From Kaistia algarum (GTDB taxonomy: Bacteria > Pseudomonadota > Alphaproteobacteria > Rhizobiales > Kaistiaceae): a stretch of 64,000 nucleotides of DNA. This document shows positions 62,354 through 64,000 of this stretch, in pieces; the first letter of the stretch is position 1, and each line of letters opens with the position of its first letter. Under the pieces are notes generated by a model that was given only the letters and a program-made list of their open reading frames with translations, was not told the origin of the DNA and did no database searches. The position numbers were made by a program, and so were the translations under genes. Location: NCBI RefSeq assembly GCF_026343945.1, contig NZ_JAPKNJ010000001.1, positions 496,001 to 560,000 of the forward strand, written 5' to 3'.

Positions 62354-63751
62354 CTAACTGCGGCCGTCGGCCGGCGCCGGCTTCAGGATGCCGGTCACCG
62401 ATTGCCTGCGGTCGAGATATTTCGCGGCGACAGCCGCAACCTCCGAGGCCGAGACCTTGTCGATACGGGCCGGCCAGTCCTGAACGTCAGGCAGCTTCTG
62501 CCCGGAGAGCAGCGCCGTTCCGACAATCCTAGCGAGCGAACTCTGGCTGTCCTGCGCAAAGATCGCCGACGCGCGCGTGCGCTGCTTCGCCCGCTGCAAC
62601 TCGTCGGCCGTCACACCGTGATCGCGCAGATCGGTCAGGATGGCGTCGATCGCGGTCTGCAATTGCTCGACCGTCACCCCGTCACGCGGCGTGGCGACGA
62701 CGCCGAACTGGCCGTAGTCGATGGCATCGCCCGAATAATAGGCACCGACGGCGCTCGCCAGCGCTTTCTCGACGACGAGCGTACGGAACAGGCGGCTGGT
62801 CGGGCCGCTGCCGAGTATGTCAGACAACAAGTCAAGCGCTTCGGCTTCGCCCGGAGCCGCGGTGGTATAGGATGGCACGAGATAGCTGCGCGACCACGAC
62901 GGCTCGCTGACCCGCGGATCGGCCAGCGTCACAACACGTTCGGCTAGCTGCGGCGGCTCCTTCGGACGGCTCCGAACGATCGGCTCGGCGCTTGCCGGAA
63001 CCTTGCCAAAGGTCTCGTCGGCAAGGCGGCGGACCTCCTCGGGCGTCACATCCCCGGTCACGACGAGGACGGCGTTGTTCGGCGCGTAATAGCGCGAATA
63101 TTGCTTCAGCGCGTCTTCTCGCGTCAGCCCAGCCATCTCCTGCGGCCAGCCGATGGTCGGAATGCCGTAGTGGTGGTTCTGATAGAGGGCCGCGTTCATC
63201 GCCTCGTAGAGCTGCGAGCCGGGATCATTGTCGATCCGCATGCGCCGTTCCTCGAGGATGACATCCCGCTCGGGCAGAACGACTTGGTCCGTCAGAACGA
63301 GGCCCCGCATGCGATCAGCCTCGAAGGCCATCACGGTCCCGAGTTCTGCCTTGGCGATGGTCTGGTGATAGGCGGTCGCATCGTTGGTCGTGAACGCGTT
63401 CTCCGAACCGCCGAGATCCGAAACGCGGGCCGAGAATTCTCCGGCCGGATGCGCTTTTGTGCCCTTGAACATCAGATGTTCGAGAAAATGCGCAATGCCC
63501 GACTTTCCAGGCGGATCGTCGGCAGCGCCGATCTTGTACCAGATCATATGCGTTACGATCGGTGCACGATGATCTGGAATGACGACGACCTGTAGGCCGT
63601 TGGTCAGCGTGAACTCGGAAGCATCCGGGGCGATCCGGGTCGCGGTCTCGGCGTCTGCGGGAGCCGGCTTCAGAGCCAGCAGTACCATGAACGCAAGGAC
63701 AGGCAGAATTTCACGCAAGAACTGCGGCGTACGGCTGATCACGGAAACCAT
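62354..63751 (-). CDS. M16 zinc peptidase, active subunit
   Basis: 465 residues with signal peptide (cut near ADAE, residue ~35). The inverted zinc motif HxxEH is intact: GIAHFLEHLMFKGT, with the distal glutamate in EERRMRIDNDPGS. Periplasmic peptidase; 17 bases upstream of the inactive subunit, so cotranscribed. Substrates unknown, peptides presumed. Confidence 0.93.
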   Translation of the reverse strand: MVSVISRTPQFLREILPVLAFMVLLALKPAPADAETATRIAPDASEFTLTNGLQVVVIPDHRAPIVTHMIWYKIGAADDPPGKSGIAHFLEHLMFKGTKAHPAGEFSARVSDLGGSENAFTTNDATAYHQTIAKAELGTVMAFEADRMRGLVLTDQVVLPERDVILEERRMRIDNDPGSQLYEAMNAALYQNHHYGIPTIGWPQEMAGLTREDALKQYSRYYAPNNAVLVVTGDVTPEEVRRLADETFGKVPASAEPIVRSRPKEPPQLAERVVTLADPRVSEPSWSRSYLVPSYTTAAPGEAEALDLLSDILGSGPTSRLFRTLVVEKALASAVGAYYSGDAIDYGQFGVVATPRDGVTVEQLQTAIDAILTDLRDHGVTADELQRAKQRTRASAIFAQDSQSSLARIVGTALLSGQKLPDVQDWPARIDKVSASEVAAVAAKYLDRRQSVTGILKPAPADGRS

Positions 63752-63799
63752 CGATCCTCGGTCGTTTCTGCGCTCCCCAACGCGTGCTCCTAGGCTAGG

Positions 63800-63967
63800 C
63801 TAGTCCTCATCGCTAGGCGAGCGCAAATTCTCGTCGCCGGCTGCCCACCGGTAGAACAGCAATTGCGTCTCCCCGGCCTCCCGGCGCTCGATCAACTCCA
63901 AACCGTTCGGCGTCGAGACTTCGGTATCGGACGCCTCCTCCAAAATGACGAGGGTTCCTGGCTTCAT
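63800..63967 (-). CDS. small hypothetical protein
   Basis: 55 residues: MKPGTLVILEEASDTEVST start, then LELIERREAGETQLLFYRW and an acidic tail. GGGAGGCGG eight bases before ATG 63967 supports the start. It may be cotranscribed with the M16 genes downstream. No family recognised. Confidence 0.55.
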   Translation of the reverse strand: MKPGTLVILEEASDTEVSTPNGLELIERREAGETQLLFYRWAAGDENLRSPSDED

Positions 63968-64000
63968 CCAGCCGCCTCCCAAGGCGGAGACAAGCGCAAG

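Overview
This window reads as chromosomal DNA of a GC-rich alphaproteobacterium of the order Hyphomicrobiales (Rhizobiales). The reasons are the gene families (DUF6101, DUF2093, DUF4170 and DUF1344 proteins, DmeR/DmeF, a nuclease-type MutL) and familiar local orders such as pmbA-cysQ-DUF4170-DUF374-waaA-lpxK and xseB/dxs/tlyA. The genus is not resolved. I find no tRNA, rRNA, CRISPR array, intact insertion sequence or phage integrase.

Left part (1-33.7 kb): the 3' end of a diguanylate cyclase gene, tldD followed by a RIME-like palindromic repeat, an AraC regulator, pdxH, a lipoprotein and a DnaJ-like chaperone. Next come tsaC/sua5, an enoyl-CoA hydratase, a histone-deacetylase-like enzyme, xseB, dxs, tlyA and an rRNA methyltransferase. 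These housekeeping genes are interspersed with accessory ones: pirin, a Rieske oxygenase, an MFS pump with its LysR neighbour, a ClC antiporter, SCO, a di-heme cytochrome c, DmeRF metal efflux and a LysE exporter. Then aroC, a DUF1344 protein, a histidine phosphatase, fabI and a FAD-dependent hydroxyacid dehydrogenase. The order and strands suggest that about 6.44-32.2 kb is inverted relative to the usual rhizobial arrangement; this is inference from remembered gene order.

Middle part (33.7-49.6 kb): mostly accessory. A hypothetical protein and a DUF4143 ATPase, whose start codon lies inside a 15-bp inverted repeat, sit between the FAD oxidase and DUF6101/ubiA. After ubiA come DUF4242 opposite a BTAD/TPR regulator, an MHS transporter, an SDR, a MarR-GNAT fusion with a perfect palindrome at its start, a DUF2231 membrane protein, an exported protein and a gene split by an in-frame TAG. 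About 0.7 kb of palindromic repeats follows. The most notable locus is next: a compact AT-rich operon at 47.73-49.58 kb coding for a TIR (MTH538/ThsB-like) protein, a caspase-like protease and a second, different TIR protein. It looks like a type IV Thoeris-like anti-phage system with an additional TIR gene.

Right part (49.8-64 kb): conserved housekeeping genes. purD, mutL and a DUF2093 gene run rightward. lpxK, waaA, a DUF374 acyltransferase, DUF4170, cysQ and pmbA run leftward and serve lipid A/Kdo synthesis, sulfur-nucleotide salvage and TldD/E proteolysis. A Kef-type antiporter and an active/inactive pair of M16 peptidases close the window.
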